From the NCBI GenBank assembly GCA_029339195.1, contig JAPTJF010000497.1, forward strand, positions 1 to 44,192: 44,192 nucleotides of DNA, given 5' to 3'. Source of the stretch: Micractinium sp. NFX-FRZ (taxonomy: Eukaryota; Chlorophyta; Trebouxiophyceae; Chlorellales; Chlorellaceae). The notes under the pieces were generated by a model. The model made no database searches, was not told the origin of the DNA, and worked only from the letters and a program-made list of their open reading frames with translations. Position 1 is the stretch's first letter. The number at the start of each line of letters is the position of its first letter. The position numbers and the translations under genes are program-made. This document shows positions 1 to 11,029 of the stretch, one piece after another.

Positions 1-13
1 GGGGGGGGGGGGG

Positions 14-77
<64 letters not shown>
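1..77. repeat. Poly-G run at window start
   Basis: Seventy-seven bases that are all G except one C at position 14. It lies inside the open frame of the minus-strand gene, where it would read as poly-proline. A run of this length and purity at a sequence edge is more likely a contig-end or homopolymer artefact than real coding DNA. It does not resemble an algal telomere repeat of the TTTAGGG type. Confidence 0.8.
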
Positions 78-80
<3 letters not shown>

Positions 81-1881
81 AGCTTGGGCAGGCGTGGGCA
101 GGCGGCTGCGCTGCTGTGCCGCGCACCCTGAAGCCAGAAGCTGTGTGATGGGGGCAAGCAACGACACGCTCTGCGCTGATGATAATACTATCAGAATACT
201 GTGCACGCCCACCTCTAGCAGCTCTGGCACCAGTTGTGCCTCATGCCCAGGCACCAGGTCCGCAAGGTCAAAAAGATTGTCCACGTGGCCTTCCAGCACT
301 CCTGCAGTGCTGGGCTGCTGCTGCACAGCTGTCCGGTACAGCTGCGGCAGCAGGCGCAGCAGCGTGAGGTGGCCCGTCACAACCTGCTCTGACAGACGCG
401 TGTAGGCCATGGCACGTGCCACACCCGCAATCTCCTCTGTATCCAAACCCAGTGCTGTTGCTGCCCGTGACAGGCGCCGCGGTGCAGTAAGCCCCGCTGC
501 ACTCCTGTGCGCTGCCACCAGTGCTGTGGCTGCCCCTGCCATAGGCGCCAGCAGTTCGGGATGCTGTTCCCGCACCAGTTGCTCTGGCTCCAGCGTTGCC
601 AGGCTGGCGGCTTGCTCCACCAGCAGCGACAGCAGATGCTGCCCCCCGCCGCTGGCAATGCAATCTGCCACCGCTCCTCCCATCGCTGCCTGGCCCAGCA
701 GCCACCACATAGATGCCCGGGTGCCATGCAAATGGTCATCAAATCGCCTGCCCTGTCTGGCCTGCTCGCTGCACTGCAACACCACCCCCAGCAGCTGTGC
801 TTGCAGTGGGCGGTCATCTGCCAGGTGCTGCTGCAGGGAGGGGAGCCACGTCAGCGCCCGGCAGATTGCATCCAGCGCGCATGTCCAGAGGTCGAAATCG
901 AGATCTGCACGGCAGGCAAATGCCCGTGCACTAGATGACAGCTGATTCAGGGCGCATTGCATTTGAGTTGGCAGGCGGGTGAGCGAGCAGGCGGGCACGC
1001 AGACGCGTGGGTGAGCAAGCTGGCGGGCAGGCGGGCAGCCGTTCAGTCCAGCCTAGCTATGCCGCACCTGTCTCGGCCGCTGGCTGCTCCAGAACTTGCA
1101 GCGCAGCTGCTGCCTGTCCAAACAGGCCGGCAAAGCGCTCCACGCTGGCCTGGCCGCTGCTGCCGCCCAGCAGCGCTGCTGCCCGTGGGTTGAGTGCGGG
1201 GCTGCCGAGCACTCGGGCCAGCAACGCCGCCGTCCCTAGCATCACATAGACCCAGTTTGCTGCTGAGGAGCACACGGTGCCGCGGGGCAGCCCACACTCG
1301 CCGGCGCGCAGTGAAAACATGACTGCCTCCGCCAGGAGTGGTGCCATTCCCAGGCTGGCAGCGCAGGCGGCGCTAAGCACGCGGTACGCGGCGTCGGCGT
1401 CGCCCTGCAGGCCGGCGGCGGTGAGAAGGCTGCAGAGCTCTGCCGCTGGCAGGCAGGCCATGGTTGTGAATGTGAGGCAGCTGGGTGGGGCGAACGGTCT
1501 GCTGCGCCCCAGCTGTAGCGCCTGCTTGCAGGTTTCGAGGATGGTGCCGCACAGCGGCAAGCAGGCCCTGCAGGCGGCGGGCGGCACGTGGAGGTGCAGC
1601 AATGAAAGAGCCGTCTCGGCAGCCCCCACCCAGCCGACATTGACATTCAAACCTTTAAGCTGGCCGCATTCTGCGGCTCACCGGAGAGCCCTTGCCGCCT
1701 CAGTGGCGCCGGGGCAGTCGAGGCTGACCAGATGCAGCCGAAGATGTTCTGCGTAGTTGTACAAGGCTTCGGCCGTCCTGCCCGCGCTACTGTCGTCGCC
1801 CTCTTGCACCTGCTGCACTCCTGCCGCTAGACCCTCCCGCACGTGGCGCAGCAGCGCCTCTAGTTCGACTGAAGACGCCAT
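1..1881 (-). CDS. Hypothetical alpha-helical protein, 3' end missing
   Basis: Start ATG is at 1881-1879 (MASSVELEALLRHVREGLAA). Exon 1 is 1881-1682. A 114-nt GTGAGC...CTGCAG intron (1681-1568) joins in phase to exon 2, which begins at 1567 and runs to about 1068. A third open stretch runs from about 941 to the window edge without a stop, about 287 codons before the poly-G run, and has clearly coding composition (for example DLWTCALDAICRAL and GLDTEEIAGVARAM). The protein is rich in Leu, Ala and Gln and looks like packed helices, perhaps a helical-repeat scaffold, but I recognise no family. The exon 2/3 junction is unresolved: the best donor (GACAG/GTGCGG at 1067) and the only nearby acceptors (942 or 1020) differ in phase, so the true donor is weaker, or there is a one-base error. 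The 3' end is missing. Confidence 0.65.
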
Positions 1882-2424
1882 TTGAAATGTTGGAGGATGT
1901 TTGCGAACCCACAGCAGGCGAAAAAGCACTAAAGGCACGGTTTAGCACCATAGCAGCGTGCTGCTCTGTGGCGGGCGGCCGCGGCGAGCATGCCGCGCCA
2001 CACAGATCTTGATTTGCCTTCTCGCTGTTGGCTGTGCAATAGAGGCTGTGCGTGCAGCAATGCATGTGATGATTGGCTGCCGGTTGTCCCCACGTCAGAA
2101 CGTGTGGTGGGTTACATCTTCGACCGTCGGCCTGGCAACACACGTGCGCTGCCCTCTGTGGACAAGTTGCACCCGAGGCGGCGCACCTGGGTGAGCAGCA
2201 GGCTGCACCCGGCATCCGGAGCTCGAATTTTCCAGGTCAACGCAAGGGGGAAGCTGGCGTGCCATGAGGCAGCCAACTTTACAGGGAGAGCACCAGGTAC
2301 CCGTCCAGGTGCCTGCTGCACTTCTTGCCTCCTCGGAGCCTCCGCCTGTTCGGTAGCTGGAGGAAAAAAACGCTCCCTCCTGGTCTCACTGGATTGCACG
2401 TAGAACGAAGGTTACAATCCTGAT
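1882..2424. other. Intergenic region between SPRTN and the 5' hypothetical gene
   Basis: This holds the 3' flank of SPRTN and the upstream region of the minus-strand hypothetical gene. Possible TGTAA poly(A) signals on the minus strand lie at 2416-2412 and 2116-2112. Short ORFs here show no coding character. I saw no RNA gene or convincing TATA box. Confidence 0.5.
2412..2416 (-). terminator. Possible TGTAA poly(A) signal of SPRTN
   Basis: TGTAA on the minus strand only 9 nt past the SPRTN stop, which is unusually close. A second TGTAA at 2116-2112, about 310 nt downstream, is an alternative. Confidence 0.35.
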
Positions 2425-5400
2425 TCAGGCACCTGCCAAGCAGCTAAGCGTCAGGCACTCGTCAATGTGAGTGTTGAGCTGCGCATTGCTGAGCTGTCCA
2501 GCGGGCCACTGCCGGCTGCAGATGGGGCAAGCCACTGTGCTGGCCCCTGCTCTCTCTGCTCCTGCTGCTGATGGTTGCTGAGCACCATGCCCGACGGCGG
2601 CTGCTGCTCCTGCTGCTGCTGATGGTGGTGGTGTCCTGCCGCCGCCGTCAGCCGCCACCGCCGCCTCGGCTGCCGTGCCGGCGGCCCGCTGCTGCTGCCA
2701 CGGCTCAGCCAGCGGCCCCGCCAACTCTTCATCGTCGCTGCTGCCCACCAAGTCCACAATGCCCGGGCTTCCAGGCGCTGTAGACGCAGTGCGCCCAGCA
2801 CCCGTAGCCTGCCCGACCTCGGCTGCTGGGGGCGGGTGTGCTGCTCGCGCTGCCTGCCGCCGGTGCGCTTCCTGATGGGGCTGCTGCGGCACATGCTCCT
2901 GCTGCTGCACTTGCTGCTGCTGCTGCACTTGCTGCTGCACATGCTGCTGCTGCTGCTGCTGCGTGTGCTGTGCTTGCTGCTGCTGCGGCTGCTGCGGCGG
3001 CGGCAGCTGCTGTGGAGGCTGGTGCCCCGGCCCCTGCTGCTGTGCGCTGCCAGGTCTGCCCAACCTGCCCAGCCGCCGCATCGCAGCTTCAGCCAGCACC
3101 CGGCGCCGCTCTTCTGCAGATGGCTCATCCTGCTGCTGCTGCTGCTGCTGCTCCTGCTGCTGCTCTCCTGCTCCCCGGATGGACTGATTGGCAGCCGCCC
3201 GGCCTGCTGCTCCTGCCCTTGCTGCTGCTGCTGCCGCAGCAGCATTGTCGGCCACAGCTTGGAGCGCAGGCAGCACAGCGCTACCGCTGCCACCGCTGCT
3301 GGCAATTTCGGCCCTTCCTGTCGCAGCCGCTAACCCTGCACCCCCAAGGGCTGTTGCTGCTGCTGCCGCCGCTGCTGCAGATGGGGCGGAAGGCCCTGTG
3401 GTTGGGAAAAAGTCGGTGATTGCTCGGCTGCCTGCTGCCTCCACTTGCCCCCTGCCAGCTGCCTTGGGCCGCTTTGCAGGCAGAGGCGCGCCGCCTGGCC
3501 GCGACCCGCCGCTGCCGCTGCTGTGCCCTCCCCCGGCGGCCGAACCGTCGTTGCCATCTGCGAGTCACACAGGCATGTCAGTCTGTCGGCAGGAGCAACC
3601 ATGCCGGCCTTCACTGGCCGCTGTGCAGCATCCAGCTGCCCCCAAATGTGCTTGCAGGCGAGGAGGGTGATACAGGCATGCCCCCCTGCCCTATTCGTCA
3701 CCTTCCACGCTCACCTGCCTTGCCCTCCGTCCGCTTCTTCTTCTTCTTCTTCTCCGCAAACCCCTCTGGCTCTTTAACCTTCACCCAGGACCCTCCGCAG
3801 TGCTTGACGTGCATGTGGTAGCTGCAGCTTGTGTCGCCACAGTCCTGCCCACGCACGTGGTTCCTGCAGAAGGGGCAGAATGACGGGCAGGCAGGAGGCA
3901 GGGGGCAGGGGGGCCGCCAGGGAGGTGACGCATGGCGGAGAGCGTGCAACAGGGAGACGAAGCTTGACGAGAGCGTGCGACGGGCCGGGGCAGGCCACAC
4001 ATGGCCCAAGCGCTTGCCAGTGCAACCGCACAGGCTGGCCTGCCTGTTAGCGCACGCATCCAGCGCACACGTGCCATCCGCCGCCCGGCCCTCCCGGCTG
4101 CATCCGTGAAACCCATTGCTCCTAACGCAACCAGCCTGCAGCAGGCACGTGCCATGCACAACACATCACGGCGGCCCATGCCCCACGCCCCCCAGCAGGC
4201 TCTCACCTGCAGTCTGCCTCCTGGGGCGGTCGGTTCATGGCTCGCTTGATCAGCTGGCTGCACCGCTCGCAGCGCCAGTGGTGCTGCCGGTAGTGGTCCA
4301 CCTGGCACATGAGGGGGGGGAAAGGGCTTATTCCGGCAGGGCTTATTTCGGCAGGGCTTATTCCGGTGTCACCAGTGAGGGAGGCGCCCTTCCTAGTGTC
4401 GGTGGCAGCGGAGAGGGAAACCATGGCGTAGGAATTCGCATGTTGGAGAGCAGGCGCGCGAGGCCAGCAGGAAGGCCGATGCTGTCCTCCAGGCCTCCAC
4501 AAGCACAGGCACGCTGTCTCTACTCATCACCCACTTCAGCACAGCCCACACCGCCCTCACCCACCTCTGCAAACATGCTGTGCGTGGTGGTGATGTTGTA
4601 CCTGCATTGATGGCAGCAGCAGGAAGGTGCACGGACTGGGGTGGCTCAGTTGGCCGCCAGCTGGCCAAGGGATGTCCTGCCAAGGGCATGGCGTGCTGCC
4701 GCATGTGAAAGCCGGGCTGCCAAGCCCAGCAGCAAGGGCGGTTGACAGCAGCTCGGCTCGCTCCACGCCTGCAGGCAGCCACCCACCCTCCAGGCGGGCG
4801 CTGGTGGTCTGGCTGTGTGGCTGCGTTGATGCGGCCCATCATGCCCTTGAAAACGGTGCCGTGCCCCCCAGGGTCGTCGTCGCGGATGCCTGCACACCAT
4901 AAGCCACGAAGTAGGAAGAAGGAACTCTCAGCAGATCATAACACACACCGGGCAAGCGCACACACCACACCTCTCACTGAGGTGCCGTGCACACCTCATC
5001 TCGGCCCTCCTACAATAACACCCGCCCCTCCTACCATAGCCCCCGCCCCTCCTGCAATAGCTACCTGCCCCTCCTATAATAGCTGCCCATCCCACAGGGG
5101 GCCGCCCAACCGCCCAACCTGCAACACCCCCTGCCCCGCCCTCACCTTGCAGCATCATGTAAGCGTGGATCATCTCGTGCAGCAGCACCTGCAAGTAATG
5201 TGTGAATGGGCGGGCAGGCAGGGCACAGCCAGGGTGCAAGGTAGAGCGCAGGGCAGAGCAGCATAGTACTGGATGAGGGAATGGGCGTACACATGCCAGC
5301 GTGGGCGCATGTGCGAGCTGATTGCCTAGGAAATCCTGCAGGCTGGGCAAGAATGGCGGCGTGCTGGCTCTGTGAGCTGGGCAACCCCTGCTGCGTGTGC

Positions 5401-6240
5401 TTTTTGCACTTTTCAACCCACCCACTCATCTGCCCACCCACCATCTTCAGGTCTCGCCCGGGGCGCAGCTGCAAAGGGACGGATATGCCAACAGGTGCCG
5501 GCAGCACGGTCAGTCAGCTGACAGGAACACTTCAGCCATGGACACCATGCGGTTGTCCATGGGAGCACAAGACGTCACCAAAATGCATTACAGGCAGGCT
5601 CTTACAAGCCCAACATGCTCCGCAGGGACGTCCTCATCACAAGGAAGCACTGCCCCTCGTCACCTTGAGCAGCGGCTCGCTGAGCTTGATGCGGCAGCCG
5701 CCTCCTGGGCGGAACTCGCACCTGCACAGGGTTGCAATGCATCGCGCAGATCTGTTTCCCCCTGTGAGTCGGATGTTATGGCATTCACGCAGCAAACGGA
5801 CCAAAAGCTTGACGGAAACAAGAGACAGAGCTCCCTGAGGTTTCAGACAGCGCACACCCGACAAAGGCATGAGAAAGAGGGACAGGCAGGCGGCCACGCA
5901 CTCACACTCCGCCACAAAGCGTCATACGCGCCGTGCTCCACTCCACTGCAGCATGGGATCCATTGCAGTCCATGTGAACGATGCATTTGAATACGGAGAT
6001 AGCCAAGGGGCAGCAGCAGGCTGCTCCCCACTTACCAGAACACGCGCCTAGCTTCTCCTCAAAGTACACGGAGTTGTAGTGCACAAAGAGTGAATGGATG
6101 TCGGGGTGGGGGTCCTGCAAGGGAGGGGCGGCCCTGGGGTGTGCTGTCACAGCCATGCCAACGGGCATTGCTGGCGGTCCCCCCAACATAGCATCATCAT
6201 CATTACATTTCAGGTCCACGGAGCCAGCAGGACTCGTGAG

Positions 6241-6275
<35 letters not shown>

Positions 6276-6361
6276 GGCGGCATTCGCGGCACTTCTGGGC
6301 GGGGTGCTGGCCCTCCCTGTCGGCTCACCAGCAGCTCAAGATCCTCCTCTGTGAGCTCCAT
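2425..6361 (-). CDS. SPRTN: SPRTN/DVC1-like DNA-protein crosslink metalloprotease
   Basis: Eleven exons, all in phase, give 598 aa: 6361-6329, 6114-6036, 5945-5906, 5721-5664, 5468-5442, 5188-5146, 4889-4787, 4601-4565, 4301-4207, 3863-3715, 3557-2425. The SprT domain starts near residue 12 (DPHPDIHSLFVHYNSVYF). The zinc-protease motif HEMIH is at 83-87, with the third ligand probably His103 in GGHGTVF. A basic, Cys-rich zinc-binding module follows (HHWRCERCSQ, then CGGSWVKVKEPEGF). The long last exon encodes a disordered Gln/Ala-rich tail with a PIP-like box SRAITDFF (265-272, Ser in place of the usual Gln), a SUMO-interacting-like stretch IVDLVGSSDDEE, and a C-terminal UBZ4 finger (CPIC...HIDEC). 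In known family members the protease cleaves DNA-protein crosslinks at replication forks and is recruited through PCNA and ubiquitin. No clear p97-binding SHP box was seen. Confidence 0.93.
4324..4367. repeat. 15-bp minisatellite, three copies, in a SPRTN intron
   Basis: GGGCTTATTCCGGCA is repeated head to tail at 4324, 4339 and 4354 with one substitution in the second copy and a truncated third. It lies in the intron between exons 8 and 9. Confidence 0.85.
5004..5092. repeat. Degenerate CCCCTCCT(A)NAATAGC tandem repeat in a SPRTN intron
   Basis: About four imperfect units of roughly 22 bp built on CCCCTCCTACAATAGC. It lies in the intron between exons 6 and 7, which encode the catalytic motif and the third zinc ligand. 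Confidence 0.7.
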
Positions 6362-6871
6362 TGTTAGCACAGCTGGAGAGCCGTCCCACGAAAGTCGGGC
6401 GCCGGGGCGCCGCCAACGGCGCCGGGGCGCCGCCACGAGCGGCACCGGCTGCCTACACTCGCCAGGCCTGATGCGCGGCTTCTGGACGTCCCTTCTTGTC
6501 GCAATTCAATTGCTGGGACGTGTCGGATCTTGATGTGCGGCCAGCACGCCCGTTTGAGGCGGCTTGGTTGCCGGCTCGAATGCTGGGCGCTGCGTGTAGG
6601 CCGTGACTATCCTGATTGTGTTGTCAGACTCTTGAAGGTGCCTGGAGGCAGGCGAGGAGGCCATCAAGGCGGGCCTTCTTCCAGCTCACCGGCACGCTGC
6701 CAGCTCACCCCTGTTTCCTTCTCTCCCCTGGTCGCTCACAGCGATCACCAATCTGCAGCAGCGCCGATTTCTCGATCGCGCGAGAGGGGCGACAGGCGAC
6801 AGCTGCCCACAACTCCCGTTCCTTGCGATCGCAGTGGCATAGCAAGGCTGTGAAGGCAGCAGAGATTCAGC
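6362..6871. promoter_or_regulatory. Divergent promoter region of SPRTN and UNC50
   Basis: 510 bp separate two start codons that point away from each other, so both promoters and 5' UTRs must lie here unless upstream exons exist. The SPRTN-proximal part holds two 20-bp-period copies of the palindrome-rich GGCGCCGGGGCGCCGCCA (6398-6415 and 6418-6435). I saw no clear TATA box. Confidence 0.5.
6398..6435. repeat. Direct repeat of a GC palindrome upstream of SPRTN
   Basis: GGCGCCGGGGCGCCGCCA occurs at 6398-6415 and 6418-6435. Each copy contains self-complementary GGCGCC motifs. It lies 37-74 bp upstream of the SPRTN ATG, probably in the 5' UTR or core promoter, and could fold strongly in RNA. Confidence 0.8.
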
Positions 6872-9059
6872 ATGCTGCCCACCACCGCGACACCAAGCGG
6901 CACCAGCAAACAGCGCCACCGCAGTCGCTATTCGCTGCTGTGGCTCTGGTTCCGGCGGCTGTTCAAGCCCACGCAAATGGACTTTCAGTGAGCGCAGCGG
7001 CGGGAAGGCTCGAGTGGCCGCGGCGTGCTGTTGCCTGTCTGCCGCCTCTTGGCTGCCGCCACCGCCTCCCCCGCTACCGCCGTCACTTGCCGCCTGCTGA
7101 CCCCTCGTGCTCCCACCCGTTGCCGCACCGCGTGCGCTGCCAGGTACACGCTGTGGACCATGCTGCAGCTGTGCCTGTCGCCCAAGACGGCGTACCGGCA
7201 CGCCTCGTACCACAAGCAGACGAAGAATCACTGGGCGCGGGATGACCCCGCCTTTGTCGTCATCTGCTCTGCGCTTGTGGCCGTCACCGCCACCGCCTAC
7301 TGCCTAGCGTGCGTGGGCACTGCAGCAGGGAGCTGCTTGCAGAAAAGTGGGGCAGCTGGATGAGCTTGCAGGAGCTGTTGTTGTGGGGGGCCGCCGAGCA
7401 GGCTTGCCTGGGTGCGGCACCCGCAGCAGAGGTGCAGGTGACAGTTCTCTTGCAGCGGCGCAGCGGCTCTGCCATCGCTTGATAGGGTTAAAATCGTCAC
7501 CACGGGGGAAGGGCACAGCCCTCCCCCCACCTCGGTAGCCAGCGGGGGGGGGGGCCCCGCCATGGGGGTCCACACCTCTGCTGGTTTCCTCAACCCACGC
7601 CCAAGGGCGTATACTTCTTCTTCTTCTTCTTCCATCGCTGGATGCGCACCCCCTGCCCACAGCCGCCGTGCCCGTCTGCCCCCCCTTCTCTGCAGGTTTG
7701 GCAACGGCATTGGGCGCTCGCTGCTGTTCATAGTGTCAGCGGTGGCGGTCGACTTCCTGGCGCTGGGCTGCCTCATCGCCACGCTGGGGTGGGGGCTCAG
7801 CAACCGCGTGTTGCGGCGCAAAACGCAACACAGCCACGCCGTGGAGCAGAGCGTAGAGTGGTGAGGCAGTGCTGCCTGGGCGGCTGCGCTGTCTTGCTGC
7901 TTGGATGGGTGTATGGCGGGGTGCGGGTGCTGGCCGCCTGCCAGTCCAGTGGTGCCCTCGCTTCCCCCACTGGCTGGCAAATGCTGGTGCAGCTGTTCTG
8001 TTGCCTTGCATTGGGAACGTGGTCTGCTCTGGTGCGTGTGCAGCTGGGTGCGTGCTGGCATTGTGGGTGGTGGCAGGGGCCCTGTCGGCAGGGTTTGCTG
8101 GCCCTGCTGCCTGCGCTGGCGCGCTTTGTAGCTGCGCACCGCTGTCCCTAACCTGGGCTAACCTCTGGGCCAACAATGTCACCACCGCCCAGCTTACATG
8201 GACCCACTGTGGCGCTCACTGCGGATGTGCTCCTCCTCCCGTTGCCCACCCGCTCGTCCCTCTGGTCCCACTCCTGCTTTGACCTTCCCATGCCCCACTG
8301 TGCCCCATGCCACGCAGGATGTACGCGTTTGACGTGCACTGCAACGCCTTCTTTCCAGCCTTCCTGCTGCTGGCGGTGCTGCAGCTGGTGCTGTGCCCCG
8401 TGCTGCTCATGAACACGTTCCTCTCCACCGTGCTCTCGGCAGGTGGGCGCGCCGGGGCAGGGGTGGGGCAGCCGGCTAGGGCGTTGGCCGGCAAGTCCGT
8501 GCCGCAGCATTTTGTCGCGCACATTGGCCTGGCCAGCGTGTCTTGTCAACAAACTCAGGGTGTGTGTGTGCATCACTGGTGAATCCCTCAGTGTCTACCC
8601 GACCCATCCACCCCGCCCGCTGCCATCCCTCCTTCCCCTCGCAGCGCTGTGGGGCGCGGGGCTGTCGTACTACTGCTACGTCACGTTCCTTGGGTACAGC
8701 GCGCTGCCGTTCTTGGAACGCACAGAGGTGGGGTGGGCGGGCACAGGACAGGCTGGGTCCGTAGATGCTGCATCCAGGGGTGTTTAGGGCAGTGCGCTAC
8801 GCCGGAGCTGCTGGCCAGGTGCTGCCTCTGCAGCCGAACCTCCCCCACACACAGGAGAGCGTGCCTGCCTGTTTTGGAGTGTGAAGCTGGGACCTGAAGC
8901 CGAGTGAGGCTTCAAGCCCCCCTCCCCTCCCTCCCTCCCTCCCCGCTGCAGCTGTTCCTGTACCCCATCGCCGCGGTGGTGGTGGCGGTGCCGCTGCTGG
9001 TGCTGGCGGGGGCCAACCCCACAAAGCTGGCGCTCCAGTGGTGGTTTGACTACAAATGA
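6872..9059 (+). CDS. UNC50: UNC-50 family Golgi/ER membrane protein
   Basis: Six exons in phase: 6872-6987, 7144-7308, 7696-7860, 8318-8442, 8645-8727, 8952-9059, giving 253 aa, close to the usual length of about 260. Family hallmarks are YFRRL-like FRRLFKPTQMDFQ at the N-terminal side, LWTMLQLCLSPK, YHKQTKNHWARDDPAFVV, VEWMYAFDVHCNAFFP and YYCYVTFLGYSALPFL. Five or so hydrophobic segments are visible (around AFVVICSALVAV, IVSAVAVDFLALGCL, FLLLAVLQLVLCP, the LSYYCYV region and IAAVVVAVPLLVL). UNC-50 proteins sit in the Golgi/ER membrane and help membrane-protein trafficking, for example of nicotinic receptors in animals; the role in algae is unknown. The conserved DDPAF and TFLGYSALPFL blocks make the identification secure. 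TGTAA lies 62 nt after the stop. Confidence 0.95.
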
Positions 9060-9120
9060 CGCGCGCCTGGGGCGCCGGGGCCGGCCGGCTGGGAAGTGCT
9101 GGCTCACCGCGAAGCACACT

Positions 9121-9125
9121 TGTAA
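9121..9125 (+). terminator. TGTAA poly(A) signal of UNC50
   Basis: TGTAAA begins 62 nt downstream of the UNC50 stop codon, matching the chlorophyte poly(A) signal and giving a short 3' UTR. Confidence 0.7.
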
Positions 9126-9807
9126 AACAGTGCCTCTGGCAACACCGTGGCGGGGCTTACCACAGGAAAGAGAGAGGGGCCTGGCGGGCGGGCGCAGGGT
9201 GTGGGAGAGATGGGGTTCAGCTGTCTCGCTGGGTGGGGCTCAAGCCTCTCTACTTTGAGTCGGCGGTTAGAGGGATTGTGGGACTGACAGGATGCCACCA
9301 GGGGCGCCCGAAAGTTGTGTTCAAGAACGTGTGGTGCTCAGGCGGCCCCAGAGCAAGCCAAGCATACAGAGCACAATTGCAAGGCCCCGCCGCCCTGGTG
9401 ACCCTCATGCAAGGCCCCACCGGTGGTTGCACCATGCCTTGCCGCCCTCAAATCCCAGTGCCCTGGCTGGCACAATGGCAAGTAGGCCAGAGACACGGGA
9501 TAAACAAGTGACGCGGTCAAATTTCGGCAGCAGTGCATGCAAGGCACCCTCCCGCCCAACCCGAGGCGATGGTACTGCCAGCGTGGGTGCCAGCGCGGCG
9601 CGGCGCGCCAGCCTGGCAGCACAACCGGGCTTCCACAACCGGGCAGAACAGCCTAATCCGGCAATTCCCGCCGTCTGTCCAATTGTCACAATTGCTTCTC
9701 CACCTCAGCGCATGCCTCACCGACCCACTCCCTTCCCTGGTTCACCCGCGTGTGCGGACCACAACTCCGACTGGCCACCGCACCCGACGCCCCATCCATC
9801 TGCTGCA
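9126..9807. other. Intergenic region between UNC50 and the GAF-like gene
   Basis: About 680 bp. A plus-strand frame stays open from 9292 into exon 1 of the next gene, so the true start of that gene could be earlier (in-frame ATGs at 9475 and 9712), but the composition upstream of 9808 does not look coding. I see no RNA gene here. Confidence 0.4.
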
Positions 9808-11029
9808 ATGTGCCGCCCCCCACCCCCTATCCGCATCGGGCCCCAGCAGGTCGAGCGCGTCATGCCCTTCGCGGGCCAGGCGATCGGCCACAGCCGCACG
9901 CAGAAGGCAACCAGTGACACACCGGTGAGATTCGGGGAACAGCAGTTCCTGCGGCCTGAAGGGTAAGGCCGGGCGGGCAAGGCGGTATGGCCGCACGCCG
10001 TACCGGCGCGCGGCGGGTGGGGCGGGCGGGATGCAGCACATCATGCAGTCACCAGCCTTCTCCCGCCTCCCTGCTGCACCTTGCAGGCTGGTGTGGACGA
10101 GAGCTTCATGGTTGATCTGCTGTGCTCTGAGCTGCTGCAGTCTGACAGCGTCACGTGCGGCCGCCCCGCTGCTGCGGCCAGCAATGCCGGCGTGGCTCCC
10201 GGCACCGCCCTGCGCACAGCGACCGCCGCAACCGTCTCCCTGCTTCTTGGACGCGGCAGCAGCGACGCTGTGGCCGCTGCCCTGGGCTGCCTCTTCCCAT
10301 CGGCCAGCAGCATCGCAGTGGCCCTCCCCGCAGCCGCCGGCGGCGGCTCCGTGGCGGTGTTCCAGCGCCCGCCGCTGGCGGCGGCTGGCAGCCCGGCCGG
10401 CTCTGCCCTGTACTGCTGCGCGGCGGCTGTACCGCTGCGCCCAGCAGTCGCAGCCAGCGCACTGTGCGTGCTTTTAGCCGCACAGCAGCCCTGCCTGGCA
10501 GAGCAGCAGATGCTGGCTGCATACGCACGGCAGCTTGGCATGCAGCTGGGCCAGGAACTGAAGGAGCAGCAAGAGGTGGGTGGGTGCCGGGACGGGTGGG
10601 GAGGCCTGGAGGGTTGAGGGGCTCAGAGAGGACCGTGGTGGATGGGCAGGCGGGCGGGCGGGTAAGCAGGTGGTTGTGTGCGCATACAAAGAGGCTGGCA
10701 GGCGGGCTGGGTGTGAGCGGAGTAGGAACTGGGATGTGGTAGAATTTATGCAGCCAGGGAGGCAACAATGTCCGCTGAACCCCAGCTCCGTCTGTGTCTC
10801 TTCCTTGTTCGCCTACCGACACCTGCTTCGGCCCTGGCACTCACCCCTCCCCTCCCCTCTCCTCCCCTCACTGCGACAGGAGGCATACGGCAGCATGAGC
10901 GATGCCCTGCGACATAGCAGCTCCGCCTGCCATACTCCCGTCACGCGCTCCTCTGTGCTGGGCATGCTCTCCAGCACCTCCCCCGCCGCACTGCTGGCCG
11001 CCGGGCGCGCCACTGGCACGCTGGGCTGA
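9808..11029 (+). CDS. Unknown protein with a GAF-like region
   Basis: Three exons in phase: 9808-9924, 10087-10575, 10880-11029, giving 251 aa if the ATG at 9808 is used. Both introns have good sites (CCG/GTGAGA...TTGCAG and GAG/GTGGGT...CGACAG). The middle exon has helix-strand texture ending in ALCVLLAAQQPCLAEQQM followed by a helix, YARQLGMQLGQELKEQQ. This resembles the C-terminal half of a GAF sensor domain, but no ligand-binding residues can be named, so the domain call is weak. The C-terminus is Ser/Thr-rich and probably disordered. No signal peptide or membrane span is evident. The start codon is uncertain because the frame remains open upstream. Confidence 0.6.

Noticed and set aside
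1..77. Poly-G as a telomere end
   Set aside because: No TTTAGGG-type periodicity; a pure homopolymer is better explained as an artefact.
1676..1682. In-frame TGA in the 5' hypothetical gene, as if a selenocysteine codon
   Set aside because: The frame is continuous on both sides only because a 114-nt intron (a multiple of three) lies there; GTGAGC at 1681 and CTGCAG at 1568 join in phase and remove the TGA.
2836..3419. Leu/Ala-rich plus-strand ORFs over the SPRTN tail
   Set aside because: They are antisense of CAG-coded polyQ/polyA and have no support as genes.
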